NCBI RefSeq assembly: GCF_010993775.1
Contig: NZ_WOTO01000040.1
Location: 21,489-85,488 of the forward strand
Length of the DNA: 64,000 nt
Source: Fodinicola feengrottensis
GTDB taxonomy: Bacteria; Actinomycetota; Actinomycetes; Mycobacteriales; HKI-0501
Reading direction: 5' to 3'
Below the pieces are notes generated by a model. It saw only the letters and a list, made by a program, of their open reading frames with translations. It had not been told where the DNA came from and searched no databases. Made by a program: the position numbers and the translations under genes. Positions 28,700 to 38,512 of this stretch are shown here, piece after piece (position 1 is the first letter of the stretch; the number at the start of each line of letters is the position of its first letter).

Positions 28700-30678
28700 A
28701 TGGCAGCAGGTTCCACGACAGCTCTGCACGGAATGCCACAGCCGGACGACACCTTCGTCAATCGTGGGGGCCCGCTGGCTGCGATACGCCGGGTGCTGGA
28801 GGACGCGAAAGCTGCCGGCCAATGTGCGTACGTCCATGTGTATGGGCCGAGCGGGGTCGGCAAGTCGCAGCTGATCTACCAGTTGGCTCGGCAGTTGGAC
28901 ACCGAATTTCCGGACGGCGCCTGGTGTGTCGAGCTGGGCAGTGTCGAGGGCGCGGTGCTCGCCCGGCCAGCCGCCTACCTGCGCCAGTTGTTGACGTATA
29001 TGGGCGTGGACGCAGCAACGCAACGCTGACCGATGACGTGGGGCTGCTTTCCACCCGGTTGAGGGAAAAGGTCGCCACCAGGCGAGTGTTGATCGTGCTG
29101 GACGGCGTGGTGGGGCCGGCGATCGCCGAGGTGTTCCGCTTCCACGCGCCGGGAAGTCTGGTGGTGCTGATCAGCCGGGACCGCTGGGATCGGCTGCCCG
29201 GCTCGTACGTGCCTTTTGAGATCCAGCCGCTGAAAGACCAGGATGCGGCGGAGCTCGCCGAACTCCGGTTCCGCCGAAGGGGGATCGCCTGTACGCCGCG
29301 GGTCGCTGACGCGATCGTCCGCGGCACCGGTGGAATGCCGCAGCTGATCGCGGTGGGCGCCGAGACGCTGGCCGGGCTGCCGGCCGGCTCGGAGGAACTC
29401 GTTCTGCGGTTCGTGGACGCGAAACTGGTGAAAGACTGGGGCCGGGTGTTCCGGCAAATGTACGACTCCGCCTACGATCAGTTGTCCACAGCCGGAAAAC
29501 GCGCGTACCGGCTGCTCAGCCTGCATCCATTGCCGGAGTTGGAGTTTTCGGTGGACGCCGCGATGGCGTTGCTGGGCACCGACTTCGTGACCACTGTCAA
29601 CGCGTTGACCGAACTGCGAAACAAGAATTTGCTGACGACCGCCTCCGAAGGCTACCGGTTCCACAGCAGCGTCTGGCGCGACGCGGCCACTCGTCGCGAC
29701 GAGGTCGATTCGCCGGACGTGCAGCAGGAAGCGGTCGGCAGGATGCTCCTGTGGTATCTGGAAAAGGCTGTCTCGTACGAGCTGGTGCTGTCCGATCGCT
29801 GGCGGGTGCTGGAGATTTTCCAGCGGGTGGCGGCGGCGTGCGATCTCGCCGATCGGGTCGCCCGGGAGCGGACCCGCGAGGTCGCGCTGGCGTGGCTGGA
29901 GCGGAACCTGGAAATCCTGGTGCAGCTGGTGTTGCTGGCCCACGACCGTGGGTTTGACCGGGAAGCAGTGGCATTCGGCGAGGCCCTGTGGTCGGTCCTG
30001 CATCTGCACAACCATTTCGACAACTGGCGGACAGTCCATGAAGTGGCGCTGAAATCCGCCGAGCGAGCGAACCTCCCGTTGCCGCTGCATGCATCTGTCG
30101 CTGCAGCTCGCGACTCTGGAGCTTCGGGAAGGAAAACTCGACCGCGCCGAGACGCTTGTCGATACGGCGTATCGGATCGCTGTCGACCAGGACCACGTTT
30201 TCGGGCAGCAGAGCGCCCTGGAGTGGAAGGCGCGAGTGCTGCTTGAGCGGCAGGCGTACGAAAGAGCGGTAGGTTTCTATAGCCAGTCGATCGACCTGGC
30301 TCAGGCCCGGCTGACCGATGCTGAAGGGCGTGGGCGCGCTGTCGCGCTGGGGCACTTCCACCGCGGCCGGGCGTATCACCGCTGGCGTGATCACCTGCCC
30401 GAGTCGTTCGCCGATCTGTCGATCGCGGCGACCTTCTTCCAGGACAGCGCGGATCGCGACAACTACGCCAAAATCCTGCACGAGTACGGCGACGCCTTGC
30501 GGCACGGCCAGCGAGCCCGCGAAGCGATCGCGCCGCTGGAAATGGCGCTTTCGTTGTTCCTGGCGGAAAAGTCGCTGGTGAGCGCGCGTCGGTGCTGCAA
30601 TCCCTCGCTCGTACGGCGCAAGCTCTGGGCGATCACCCGGCCGCCCAGGAATATCTCCGCCGAATGCACACCATTTAG
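28700..30678 (+). CDS. STAND/NB-ARC-type ATPase with TPR-like C-terminus, frameshifted
   Basis: About 655 residues. The P-loop is YGPSGVGKSQL near residue 52; RVLIVLDGV gives a Walker B-like strand and VVLISRDRW a sensor-like strand, as in AfsR/NB-ARC switch ATPases. The C-terminal half is helical with TPR-like repeats (ERAVGFYSQSIDLAQ, NYAKILHEYGDALRHG). There is no N-terminal helix-turn-helix, SARP or effector domain; the P-loop starts within 50 residues. Breaks occur near 29020, 30085 and 30590; the end YLRRMHTI-stop is at 30678. It lies 110 bp after lanM on the same strand, so a regulatory or biosynthetic role in the lanthipeptide locus is possible. Confidence 0.7.
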
Positions 30679-30696
30679 CAGCTCGCGCCGACCGAA

Positions 30697-31608
30697 TCAG
30701 GCGATAGTCGTACCAGCCCGGGGGTGTGTCGCCGGCCGTCGACCGCATGATCGCGACGATTTCGTCGATGGCCACGGACCACAGCGCCGGTGGGACATTG
30801 CTGGCCATACCGGGATAGGTGACCAACCGCGCGCCCGGGATGGCGTCCGCGGTGGCGCGGCCACCTATCGGCCGGAAGGCGCGGTCGGCGGTGCCATGGA
30901 TGACCAGCGCCGGCAGCCGCAGGGTAGCCAGTTCACCGCGCCGGTCGCCGGATGCCTGAAACGCCGCCGAAAGTCGCTCGACGCCGGCCTGGTCGTGACC
31001 GCGTTCAAAGCTGCGCCGGCCGAACTCGCGGATCATCGCCTCGTCCTGCGGATAGGCCTTGGATCCGAGGACCGCGTCGAGATCCTTACATGTTGGGCAT
31101 AATCCTCAGCGCTGTCGATGGACCGGCCCGTTCGCAGGATCCGTACGAGGGTGGCGAGGCTGGGTCGGCCGATGCGCGAGGACGGTGTCGACGCGATCGA
31201 GGTCAGGCTGCGTACCCGATCCTGAGAGCGGAATGCCATCGACTGGGCGATCATGCCGCCGAAAGTCTCGCCGACAACGTGCGCGCTGGACCAACCGATG
31301 GCGTCCAGCACGGCGACCGCGTCGTCCGCGAGGTCCGTCAGCTGATAGGCGGCCGCGCAGGCGGGCCGCAGCAACAGGTCCAGCTTGTTCGGACGCCCGG
31401 CATCGTGCAGATGCGTGGAGAGGCCGGTATCCCGGTTGTCGAAGCGGGCGACCAAAAATCCACGGGCCGCCAATGCGGCGCAAAAGTCGTCGGGCCAGGT
31501 CAGCATTTGTGAGATCCCGGCGATCAGCAGGAGCGGCTCGCCGCCGGCCGGCCCGATCGTCTCGTACGCGAGGTCGATGCCGTCATGATGAGCCATCCGG
31601 ATGGTCAT
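30697..31608 (-). CDS. Alpha/beta hydrolase (TAP-like), frameshifted
   Basis: About 300 residues. It has the segment LLLIAGISQMLTWPDDF, FDNRDTGLS, the elbow VVGETFGGMIAQSMA (Glu-Thr in place of the usual Ser-x-Gly, so the nucleophile is uncertain), LVIHGTADRAFRP and a C-terminal region YPGMASNVPPALW lacking an obvious GH. Breaks lie near 31095 and 30718 (a C run); the expected TGA is at 30699-30697. The start ATG at 31608 has GGAGG 6 bases upstream and overlaps the TetR stop as ATGA, so the two genes are coupled. Confidence 0.65.
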
Positions 31609-32249
31609 TGCTGCCTCCTGGTCGCCAGGTCGAAAGTTGTGACGAGTTCCTCGCAATAGCCGCGTACGTCGAAATCAGGGTTCCGGGACAGGTGGAGCAC
31701 GGCGCCGTCGACGGCTTGGCGCACGGCGATCGCCATAGCTGGCACGCTGAACGCGCGGAACTCGTGGTTTCGTTGCCCGAGTTCGAGAATTGGCGCTGGA
31801 TCCAAGGCCGCGAGGTCACCGACCGGTGGCCGGTCGGCGACGGAGGCAGCCATGACTTCGTCCAGCCGCTGCCCGGCCGGCGACCGGTAGCTCGTCCAGA
31901 TCTCCAGCATCGCCAGAGCATGGTTTCGATGCGTGGCGATGAACTCACCGTTGGACCGGACGTACGCGCCCAGCTTCCCGACTGCGGTTGACTCTGCCTC
32001 GACGGCCGGCACCATCACCGGCACGGCCGTCAGGAAAATCTCCGTGATCAGCGCGTGGAGCAGTTCTTCTTTACCGTCGAAGTAGTAGAGAACAGCGCTC
32101 TTTGCCACGCCCGCGCGTTCGGCGATCTTGCTGACCGATGCCTGCGCGTACCCGCTCTGGGCCACCAGGTCGATCGCGCAGGCCACCAACTGGGCCCGCC
32201 GAGCCTGCTCGGTGAACGTACGACCATCCCGCTCGCCTCTTGTCCGCAC
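31605..32249 (-). CDS. TetR-family transcriptional regulator
   Basis: Intact, 214 residues. The N-terminal helix-turn-helix is LVACAIDLVAQSGYAQASVS then KIAERAGVAKSAVLYYFDGK, the classic TetR signature. The C-terminal ligand domain is unassigned. The GTG at 32249 sits 6 bases after a perfect TATAAT (32256-32261 on the minus strand), so the mRNA is probably leaderless. It overlaps the hydrolase gene by ATGA, suggesting it controls that hydrolase and itself. Immediately upstream lies an IS630 remnant. Confidence 0.85.
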   Translation of the reverse strand: MRTRGERDGRTFTEQARRAQLVACAIDLVAQSGYAQASVSKIAERAGVAKSAVLYYFDGKEELLHALITEIFLTAVPVMVPAVEAESTAVGKLGAYVRSNGEFIATHRNHALAMLEIWTSYRSPAGQRLDEVMAASVADRPPVGDLAALDPAPILELGQRNHEFRAFSVPAMAIAVRQAVDGAVLHLSRNPDFDVRGYCEELVTTFDLATRRQQ

Positions 32250-32255
32250 GGTCTT

Positions 32256-32261
32256 ATTATA
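32256..32261 (-). promoter_or_regulatory. -10 box of a leaderless TetR transcript
   Basis: TATAAT read on the minus strand, 6 bases before the GTG. The adjoining AACCGGTCGGTCT is near-palindromic and may be the TetR operator. Confidence 0.5.
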
Positions 32262-32299
32262 GACCGACCGGTTCAGGATGAGAACGCCCGACCTAAGTG

Positions 32300-32947
32300 A
32301 CGTTGTCCCGGCGCGCACGTAGTCATGGGTCTGGCGTTCGGGGACACCGGGCAATGACCGGCAGCACCGGCGCGGTGCGGTCCAGCGCCTGGATCTGGGA
32401 CTTCTCATCCACACACAACACCAGCGCGTTCTCCGGCGGGTTCAGGTAGAGACCGACCACATCACGGACCTTGTCCACGAAGAACGGGTCGGTGGACAGC
32501 TTCCAGAACTCCACCACGTGCGGTTTGAGACCGAACACGCGCCGACCCGCGACACCGCGGTCTGGCTCATCCCGACCTGCTTCGCCATCAACCGCGTTGA
32601 CCAGTGCGTTCCCTCGTCCGGCGGCTGGTGTTCCAAGGTTTGGATGATCACGTTCTCCACCTGCGCATCAGTCACCGCCCGCGGCCGACCCGGACGCGCC
32701 TCGTCACTGAGCCCACCTAACCCAGCCTCGACAAACCGGTTCCGCCACTTGGCGACCGTCTGCGGTCGGGTCCCCAACTCCCGGGCCACCACCTGGTTCT
32801 GCGCCCCATCCGCACACACGCCAGCACAATCCGCGCCCGAAACGCCAACGCCTGAGCCGTTTTCCGACGCCGCGCCCACGACATCAACACCTCCCGATCA
32901 GCCGCAGAAACAACCAACTCCCGACGAGGACGCCCACGACCAGCCAT
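32300..32947 (-). pseudogene. Truncated IS630-family transposase
   Basis: Reading through three frames recovers an IS630-type protein. The N-terminal segment is RGRPRRELVVSAADREVL, then ELGTRPQTVAKWRNRFVEAGLG (helix-turn-helix), RPRAVTDAQVENVI, ALVLCVDEKSQIQALDRTAP (first catalytic Asp) and RQTHDYVRAGTTSL. It ends there, before the second half of the DDE catalytic domain, so the element is 3'-truncated in addition to frame breaks near 32840, 32540 and 32370. It lies against the TetR promoter. No intact terminal repeats were identified. Confidence 0.75.
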
Positions 32948-32950
32948 AAA

Positions 32951-33296
32951 CCCAGACTGACCGATTAACGGCGCGAATTAACGACTCGACAGGCTAGGTG
33001 CGGAGGTTCACGACCGTGCAAGCGGGGACACCGGATGGTGGCGCTGAGTTGATGCGATTGTTGTCCGTTGATTCAACCAACGTCCGGGCGTGTGCATCAA
33101 CACGCCGCCGGCGCCCCTAAACCAGACACAAGGGGCTCCATCGAATGACAAGAATTGAGGGGCGACGCTCAGGGGGCGGTACCCGCGGTTGGCGACATCG
33201 GCATGGTCGACGACGTCGTGATCTCCGCGCATGAGCACGTCCGGGCAGGGTTGTGGGCCGCCGGGCGTGGTGGTGCCCGGCGGCCGGGTGGTTTGT
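32951..33296. other. Gene-free interval
   Basis: No coding frame with protein-like composition, RNA gene or clear repeat was found between the IS630 remnant and the HNH endonuclease gene. It is likely insertion-site debris. Confidence 0.4.
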
Positions 33297-34542
33297 TTAT
33301 GCGGCGAGTTGGTTGATTCCGCGGATGGGTCTTCGTTCAGGGTCCCGGTACGCGGGTGGGATGAATTCGACGATTCCGTCGATGATGCGTACTTCCCAGT
33401 CGCTATGATGGATCAGTCGATGGCAGGCATCACACAGGAGCACGCAGTTTTCCAGGCAAGTATCGCCACCATCGGCCCAGTGAGTGACGTGATGGCCACG
33501 GCACCAGCGAGGTGGTCGACCGCACCTGGCGCAGCCTTTATCCCGCGCTATGAGTGCTTTTCGTAGGTGCGCGGGAATGAGTCGTTCGGTGCGGGCAACA
33601 TTGAGCGGTACGCTGTTCCTGCCCAGAAGCATCGGGGTGATGTCCGCGTCGCAGGCGAGCCTGCGGCCGGATTCTGGAGAGATAGCGATGCCGGTGTGCG
33701 CGTACGCGACACCGAGACGTTCCCGGAGCAGTTCCCAGTCCAGTCCAGGGTATAGTGAGGTGAGGCCGCTCCTGCCCTTGGACGGGGAGTTTCCCGGAGT
33801 CCGCAACAAGATTAAGCGCCTCGGCGAGCGCGTCGCCGTTGCGTTGGGAGACTGACCGCTCATCTCGGTGGCCGTCTTGGGTGGGGTGGGGTTTGGCCAG
33901 TGGGCTGAGGATTTCGGTGAGCAGGGTGCCCGTTTCGCCGTCGAAGGAGCCCCGGAAATTCAACCGCCCATCACGACCGGTGTGTAGGGACAGTTCGCGG
34001 CGCGGTTTCTCGTTCTCCCGTTCGGGCGGTGCTGGGCCGTCGGGGTCGAGGTGGTCGTGGATGCGTTGGCCAAGTTCGACGAGGCGGCGGGCGGGGTGAT
34101 GTTTCGCGTGTTCCACCAGGGAAGCCTCGGCACCTTCGCGTTCTTCGATGTTCACCCTGGCGGGGAGCCTGTTCACGATCCCCAGAATCGTGTCGATGTG
34201 GGAATCCGCGAGTTCACCTCTGCGCATAGCGTCACTGACAAGACCAAGTTTGGGTACGAGGGTTTCACCGGTGAGTGCTTGGCTGCTGCACAGGTTCAAC
34301 GCCCGTTTCAGGCGACGACCAGCCTCGGTCGGGGACAGCAGGAGGTTATCTTGCAGTAGCCTCATGGTGTTGTCATGCCCGAGTGCCTTACCGACCCGGT
34401 TCCGATGAATCGCCGCGACAATATCCAACGCCCGCGCCTGCCGCCGCCGAATGTCCTGCTCGGCTGCACGCAGCAAATCGACCAACTGCCGGGGTTTACA
34501 CATCCAGAGCTCTGGATCTGCGACTTCATCGCCGGCGGCCAT
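33297..34542 (-). CDS. DUF222 / HNH endonuclease-domain protein, frameshifted
   Basis: About 415 residues. The N-terminal DUF222 helical domain (DIVAAIHRNRVGKAL, GRRLKRALNLCSS) is followed by a C-terminal HNH nuclease: CARCGRPPRWCRGHHVTHWADGG (shown in part), then CVLLCDACHRLIHH, providing zinc Cys and the His-Asn-His-type active site. This architecture is very common and multicopy in actinomycetes, often linked to mobile DNA. One frame break near 33750. It lies between IS remnants and a likely recombinase fragment. Its cellular role is unknown. Confidence 0.75.
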
Positions 34543-34639
34543 GACACCACTCTACCGCCATCACCGTCAAAAAGATCGAGTTCGTACGATCGGAACGTAC
34601 TCATTTCTCAATCACATCAGCAAAACACGGAGCGCGCGC

Positions 34640-34770
34640 GTTCAAGCCCTAAGCACTTTGGTGAGAATGGTGCCAGAACCCGGCTGCGAGCGGGCGTTGA
34701 TCCTCAGACGATTCAGGTAACGCCGGATGTCGGCCGGTCGACGCTCTACGAGTGGTACACGATCTACCAG
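34640..34770 (+). pseudogene. Possible recombinase/transposase helix-turn-helix remnant
   Basis: A short frame reads RTRLRAGVDPQTIQ followed by VGRSTLYEWY, close to the C-terminal helix-turn-helix (HTH_7) of serine recombinases or transposase leaders. There is no start or catalytic part. It is weak evidence, supported by neighbouring IS remains. Confidence 0.25.
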
Positions 34771-34786
34771 TACGGTGATGGGCCGG

Positions 34787-36506
34787 TTATGAAGAGATTT
34801 CCAGGGTGTTTTCGACGCCACCCAAGGTGACCGCGACGGTGGCGGGCAGCGGACCCGTGAGGAGCAGGAAGTAGGCGGCGGAGGCGGCGGCTTCGGGAGG
34901 GAATCCCGGCGGAGTGTGGACCTTGAGGATGGCGTCGTTTTCGCGCGTACGTACGAAACAGACGTCGTCGTCGATCAGCGCGGCGAGATAGCAGCCGGGG
35001 TGATGAACAAGCAGATCGGCCAGGATGTCCGGCGTGCTTCCCTCGACCTCGCCGGCGCGTCGGAAGACCACTTCGGCGTTGCCGAGCAGTGAACGGACCG
35101 GATGCTCGGCGTGACAACACAAATGTGCGCCAGCTGGCGGCGCCGACAGTGGCAGTCCACTGTAGACGTCGGCGGGCCGGCGGGTCAGCCCTACGACAGA
35201 GCCCGCCGCTGAGCCGCTGACAAAGGTGGCTGCGATGTCCGGCCTTGTCAATATACCGGGAAAGTCGGCTGGAAGAATCCGTACGGGCGGCTCGTGGTTT
35301 GGCTCCGGCAAGGCCATCAGCCGGTAGAAAAGGGCACGCAGGCGTACGAGCGCGGCGCCGGGCTCGGACGTGATCAGATCGCTGACGTCTTTCCATTGCC
35401 CTGGCCGGAACTCGTCTATCGCGCGGTCGATCTGGGCGTCCAGCGGCAGCGTCCGGTCGAGTCGGGGAGCGGACCGCCCGAGCAGGTCGACGGGTGAGCC
35501 GCCGGCCACGTCCGCGACCGGGAACGCGGCCAGCAGGATCGGCTTGTCGAGTGCGGTCGCATATGTGGTCACTGCGCCGTGATCGCCGATCACGCAGTCC
35601 GCCGCGATCAACGCGGCCCGCCATCCTTCCTGTGGCGGGACCAAAATCAGCCCGGCTCGCTGACAGTCGGCCAGCCAACTGTGCACCTGCCAGCCGCCGT
35701 GTCCGTACCAGAGATGCGGGTGCAGGGCGGCGGCCACCCGATAGTTGTCCAGCGGCAGGTCCGCCATCACCTGCCGGAAAAGATCAGGCCAGGTCCCGAA
35801 AAGCGAGTGCTGCCACCAAGTAGACGAGAGCAGAACGAGCCGCTGGTGTGGACGTACGCCCAACGCTTTACGGTATCTGCTGCGATATTCGGCGCTCGCC
35901 GCGATCCGGTCGTGGCACGGATCGCCGATGACGGTGGCCACGTCGACGGCTTGCGGGACGGCATCGGCCAGTCGCTGGAGTTGTTCCCGATGGGAAAGGC
36001 CAACGGCGGCTGCGAAGACCTGTCCGTCGTGCAAAAGCCACTGCGGCGACAGCCCATAAGTCGCCCTAGGGACCCGGGGACCGGGACCCGGGACCCGGGA
36101 CCCGGGACCCGGGACCCGGGACCGGGACCCGGCCGTATTCTTAGTATATCCTATACCATGTGAGAGCAGGACAAGTGGGGCATTGATTTCGTGCAGGCTG
36201 CCGCTGTGCGCGGCCGCGATCGCGAGGTCGAACTCGGTCTGCAGTGCTTGCGCCCAGGGAATTGTCGCGGCGCCGAGAGCGGCCAGCACCTCGGCCACTC
36301 CGGCCCGTACGGCAGAGGTGCCCGGAGTGGTGAAAACCACCTGGATCCGCAGGTCGGCGTCGAAAACCGGCAGCACGTCCGCAAGCCGCGTCGCCGCGGT
36401 CACGGTGTGGACGATCACCAGCACGGTCCGTGCTGGCTGAATCGTCCGCCAGCGGGGCGCCTGGAGCCCGACCGGCACCTTCTCCCAGGTGTGGTCGGCG
36501 GGCACG
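34787..36506 (-). CDS. Predicted CDP-glycerol glycerophosphotransferase-like protein with intragenic heptanucleotide array
   Basis: About 572 residues, cytoplasmic by appearance. The N-terminal region ARTVLVIVHTVTAATRLADV, then HEINAPLVLLSHGIGYTK and LLHDGQVFAAAVGLSHREQL, resembles actinobacterial proteins with a TagB/TagF-like glycosyltransferase fold, many of them misnamed translation initiation factor 2. RLVLLSSTWWQHSLFG and DCVIGDHGAVTTYATALDKP are the nucleotide-sugar-fold landmarks. Right after GIGYTKN the protein contains a low-complexity run of Arg/Pro/Gly/Ser encoded by a CCCGGGA repeat. I chose GTG 36506; an ATG 80 bases upstream lies inside a palindromic element. Function is inferred only from fold resemblance. 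Confidence 0.6.
36070..36131. repeat. Heptanucleotide tandem repeat (GGACCCG / CGGGTCC)
   Basis: Nine units: seven are 7 bases, GGACCCG with one GGGACCG variant, followed by one 6-base and one final 7-base unit. It lies inside the predicted glycerophosphotransferase-like gene. A 7-base unit is not a multiple of three, so copy-number slippage would switch the reading frame. Confidence 0.85.
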
Positions 36507-36546
36507 GTCGCGGGCCTTTCTGCTGGACGAGGTCGATTCCACCCGA

Positions 36547-36706
36547 AGGGCGTCTGGAACCTGTGGCGGCCGATAGTCGAGCCCAAACGCCGCCTACCGG
36601 CACCGGTCGATGACCCACCATAGCTTTGCTATTTGGGTCATCACCCGGCACCGGTAGGACGACGTGTGGATCTCGACTTTCAACCACCACAGGTTCCAGA
36701 CGCCCT
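36547..36706. repeat. Palindromic MITE-like element A
   Basis: A 160-bp near-perfect palindrome. The outer arms AGGGCGTCTGGAACCTGTGG (36547-36566) and complement (36687-36706) are exact, and the inner arms also pair (GATGACCCA / TGGGTCATC; ATAGC-TTT-GCTAT apex at 36620-36632). It contains AGGACGACGTGTGGATCTCG, also present in element B near 44.5 kb. It covers the 5' region of the preceding minus-strand gene. Confidence 0.75.
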
Positions 36707-36745
36707 AACCGCCAGCCGGCCGCGACCGCCGGTACGGTGCGTCAC

Positions 36746-37189
36746 ATGGAAATCTGGGTGGCCGTGGTGACCGGTGTGGTGGCCCTGCTGGCGGCTTTCG
36801 TCGGTGTGATCGGCACCCTGGTCGGCGCGCTGGTCGCCGATCGTGGCGCCCGCCGGCGCGAGGAAGATGCCCGCAAGGAGCGCCGCAATGAGACCGTGCG
36901 GGAAATGTACGGCCGGTTCCTCAGCGCGGCGGCACCTCTGGTCGCCGACCGCCGTGATCCGGACCGCGCGGCCACCGACGCGTTGCTGCTCGCCGCCACG
37001 GACTTCGATCTGCTGGTGCCGGCCGGGATGGCGAGCCAGGCCCGGCAGGCCGTCGCGGCCGCCGAACGCCTGGGACGGTTGCTGACCACTGAGGACCGCC
37101 AGTCACCGGCCGTCACCGAAGCGGTCGCCGACCTGCGTACGGCGGTGGACGTCATCCGCGACGCGATGCGCGCCGACCTTGCGTCCTAA
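36746..37189 (+). CDS. Small membrane-anchored coiled-coil protein
   Basis: 147 residues with one N-terminal membrane helix (VAVVTGVVALLAAFVGVIG) followed by a charged helix rich in Arg/Glu (RGARRREEDARKERRNETVRE) and further amphipathic helices. No family is recognised. The ATG at 36746 lacks a clear Shine-Dalgarno (GTGCGTCACATGG), so it could be leaderless. It sits immediately after palindromic element A. Confidence 0.6.
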   Translation: MEIWVAVVTGVVALLAAFVGVIGTLVGALVADRGARRREEDARKERRNETVREMYGRFLSAAAPLVADRRDPDRAATDALLLAATDFDLLVPAGMASQARQAVAAAERLGRLLTTEDRQSPAVTEAVADLRTAVDVIRDAMRADLAS

Positions 37190-37315
37190 CGTCGGCTGTG
37201 GAGGCCGATAGGCTGCCCAACCGGCAGGAATTCGCTGCCTGAGTCGCCGTCCCGCTCGGCATGTCACCAGCTGGTTCGGCGTCGTCCACTTGGGCTATGT
37301 CAGAAACAGTGCTGA

Positions 37316-37666
37316 GTGCCCGCGCGCCGAGTGCGCGGCATTGACGTGGTGTGCGCGATCGCGATGGCCATAGTGGTGGTGCCGATCGCTCTCTCTCCGG
37401 TGTTGTCCATCCTGCCCATTTCTGGTTTGCCAACGGGTCTCAGCAGAGGAATCGTGACTGTCGCGCCGATTGTCACGACGATTCTGCTGGGCCTCGCGAT
37501 CGCGGGCGCAGCCGTGCGCCGGTTGCCTGGCACCGTCCGCGGCGGAAGCGTCGGCGTCCTGATCGGCATTCTGTTCAGTGTTCTGCTCGCCGGCGCCGCC
37601 TTTGCGGCTGTGCCGGTCTTCTTGGTCCTCTGGGTGATTGGCCGGACCTTGGTCGGGCTCCACTAG
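37316..37666 (+). CDS. Small membrane protein, three to four TM segments
   Basis: 116 residues, almost entirely hydrophobic helices (VVCAIAMAIVVVPIALSPVL, IVTTILLGLAIAGAAV, VLIGILFSVLLAGAAFAAVP). Function unknown. GTG start; an ATG at 37297 is out of frame and leads to an early stop. It overlaps the end of the convergent acetyltransferase by 4 bp. Confidence 0.5.
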   Translation: MPARRVRGIDVVCAIAMAIVVVPIALSPVLSILPISGLPTGLSRGIVTVAPIVTTILLGLAIAGAAVRRLPGTVRGGSVGVLIGILFSVLLAGAAFAAVPVFLVLWVIGRTLVGLH

Positions 37667-38472
37667 TGGAGAGTCCACTCGCCGGAGTCGGCGACCGGGT
37701 AGTAGCCGACCTCCTGGTAGATGTGGTTGCTCGTCGGGTTGGCGAGGTCGGTGAACAGGCAGCAGGCAGTCGCGCCGGCGGCCAGGGTGTCGGCCGAGAC
37801 AGCGGCGACCAGGGCGCCGGCGTACCCGTGGCGGCGGTGCGCTGGCGGGGTGTAGACGAACCCGACGCGGACGACGCCACCGGACGCGTCCGTACGGGAT
37901 GCGCTTGCCACCGGCTCGCCGTCGACCTCCCAGAGCCAGATCAGGCCCTGGCCGATGCGGCGGCGCAGGTTGGCCGCGCCCAGACTGTGACTGCCCAGCG
38001 CAGCGGCGAAAGCGGCCTGCCAGGTGACTGCCAGCTCGGTGTCCGCTTCGGTGGCGAGCCGGGCGCGACCTGGTACGCCGGTTGGCGGCTTGACTGCGTC
38101 CAGCTGGTAGAGGCGCATGCCCCGGGCCAGGGTCGCCGGTCCCCAGGCGGCGATGAACGGCTCGGCGGAGGTGGTGAGGCTGCTCAGCATGTCGATGTCG
38201 AAGGAGCGGCAGTAGTCGGCGACGGCGGCGGCAGCGGCCGGAGACATCGTCGACAAGCCGAGCGGATGAGGTGGCGTACGTATGGCGACGCCGGCAAGCG
38301 AACCGTCGTCGTCCAGTACGCGCAGCCATAATGGATCGCCGTCGACCACATAGCCACCGGCGGCGCCGGCGATCACCGAGGACAGGACCGTGTTCCGGAC
38401 CGGGTCTTGCTTGAGCCAGCCCAGCACGGCAGCGGCGAAAGCCCTGACATCGTCATCCCGTACGCAGCGCAT
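37663..38472 (-). CDS. GNAT-family N-acetyltransferase
   Basis: Intact, 269 residues. The C-terminal GNAT fold has RVGFVYTPPAHRRHGYAGAL, containing the acetyl-CoA pyrophosphate loop RRHGYAG, then CCLFTDLANPTSNHIYQEVGY typical of the GNAT strand 5-helix 4 region. The N-terminal half is a second, degenerate domain. The substrate is unknown. ATG start; downstream convergent to a small membrane protein gene. Confidence 0.8.
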   Translation of the reverse strand: MRCVRDDDVRAFAAAVLGWLKQDPVRNTVLSSVIAGAAGGYVVDGDPLWLRVLDDDGSLAGVAIRTPPHPLGLSTMSPAAAAAVADYCRSFDIDMLSSLTTSAEPFIAAWGPATLARGMRLYQLDAVKPPTGVPGRARLATEADTELAVTWQAAFAAALGSHSLGAANLRRRIGQGLIWLWEVDGEPVASASRTDASGGVVRVGFVYTPPAHRRHGYAGALVAAVSADTLAAGATACCLFTDLANPTSNHIYQEVGYYPVADSGEWTLH

Positions 38473-38512
38473 AACCCAGGATCGCTAACGGGTGCTTCCG
38501 AACGCCACTGAT

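Noticed and set aside
33008..33238. 76-codon minus-strand open frame
   Set aside because: No start signal, family or coding character; it lies in insertion debris.
36061..36140. GC-rich repeat considered as an assembly artefact or origin iteron
   Set aside because: It lies inside a continuous coding frame and has no DnaA-box or AT-rich unwinding partner of the kind expected at an origin; kept as a coding tandem repeat.
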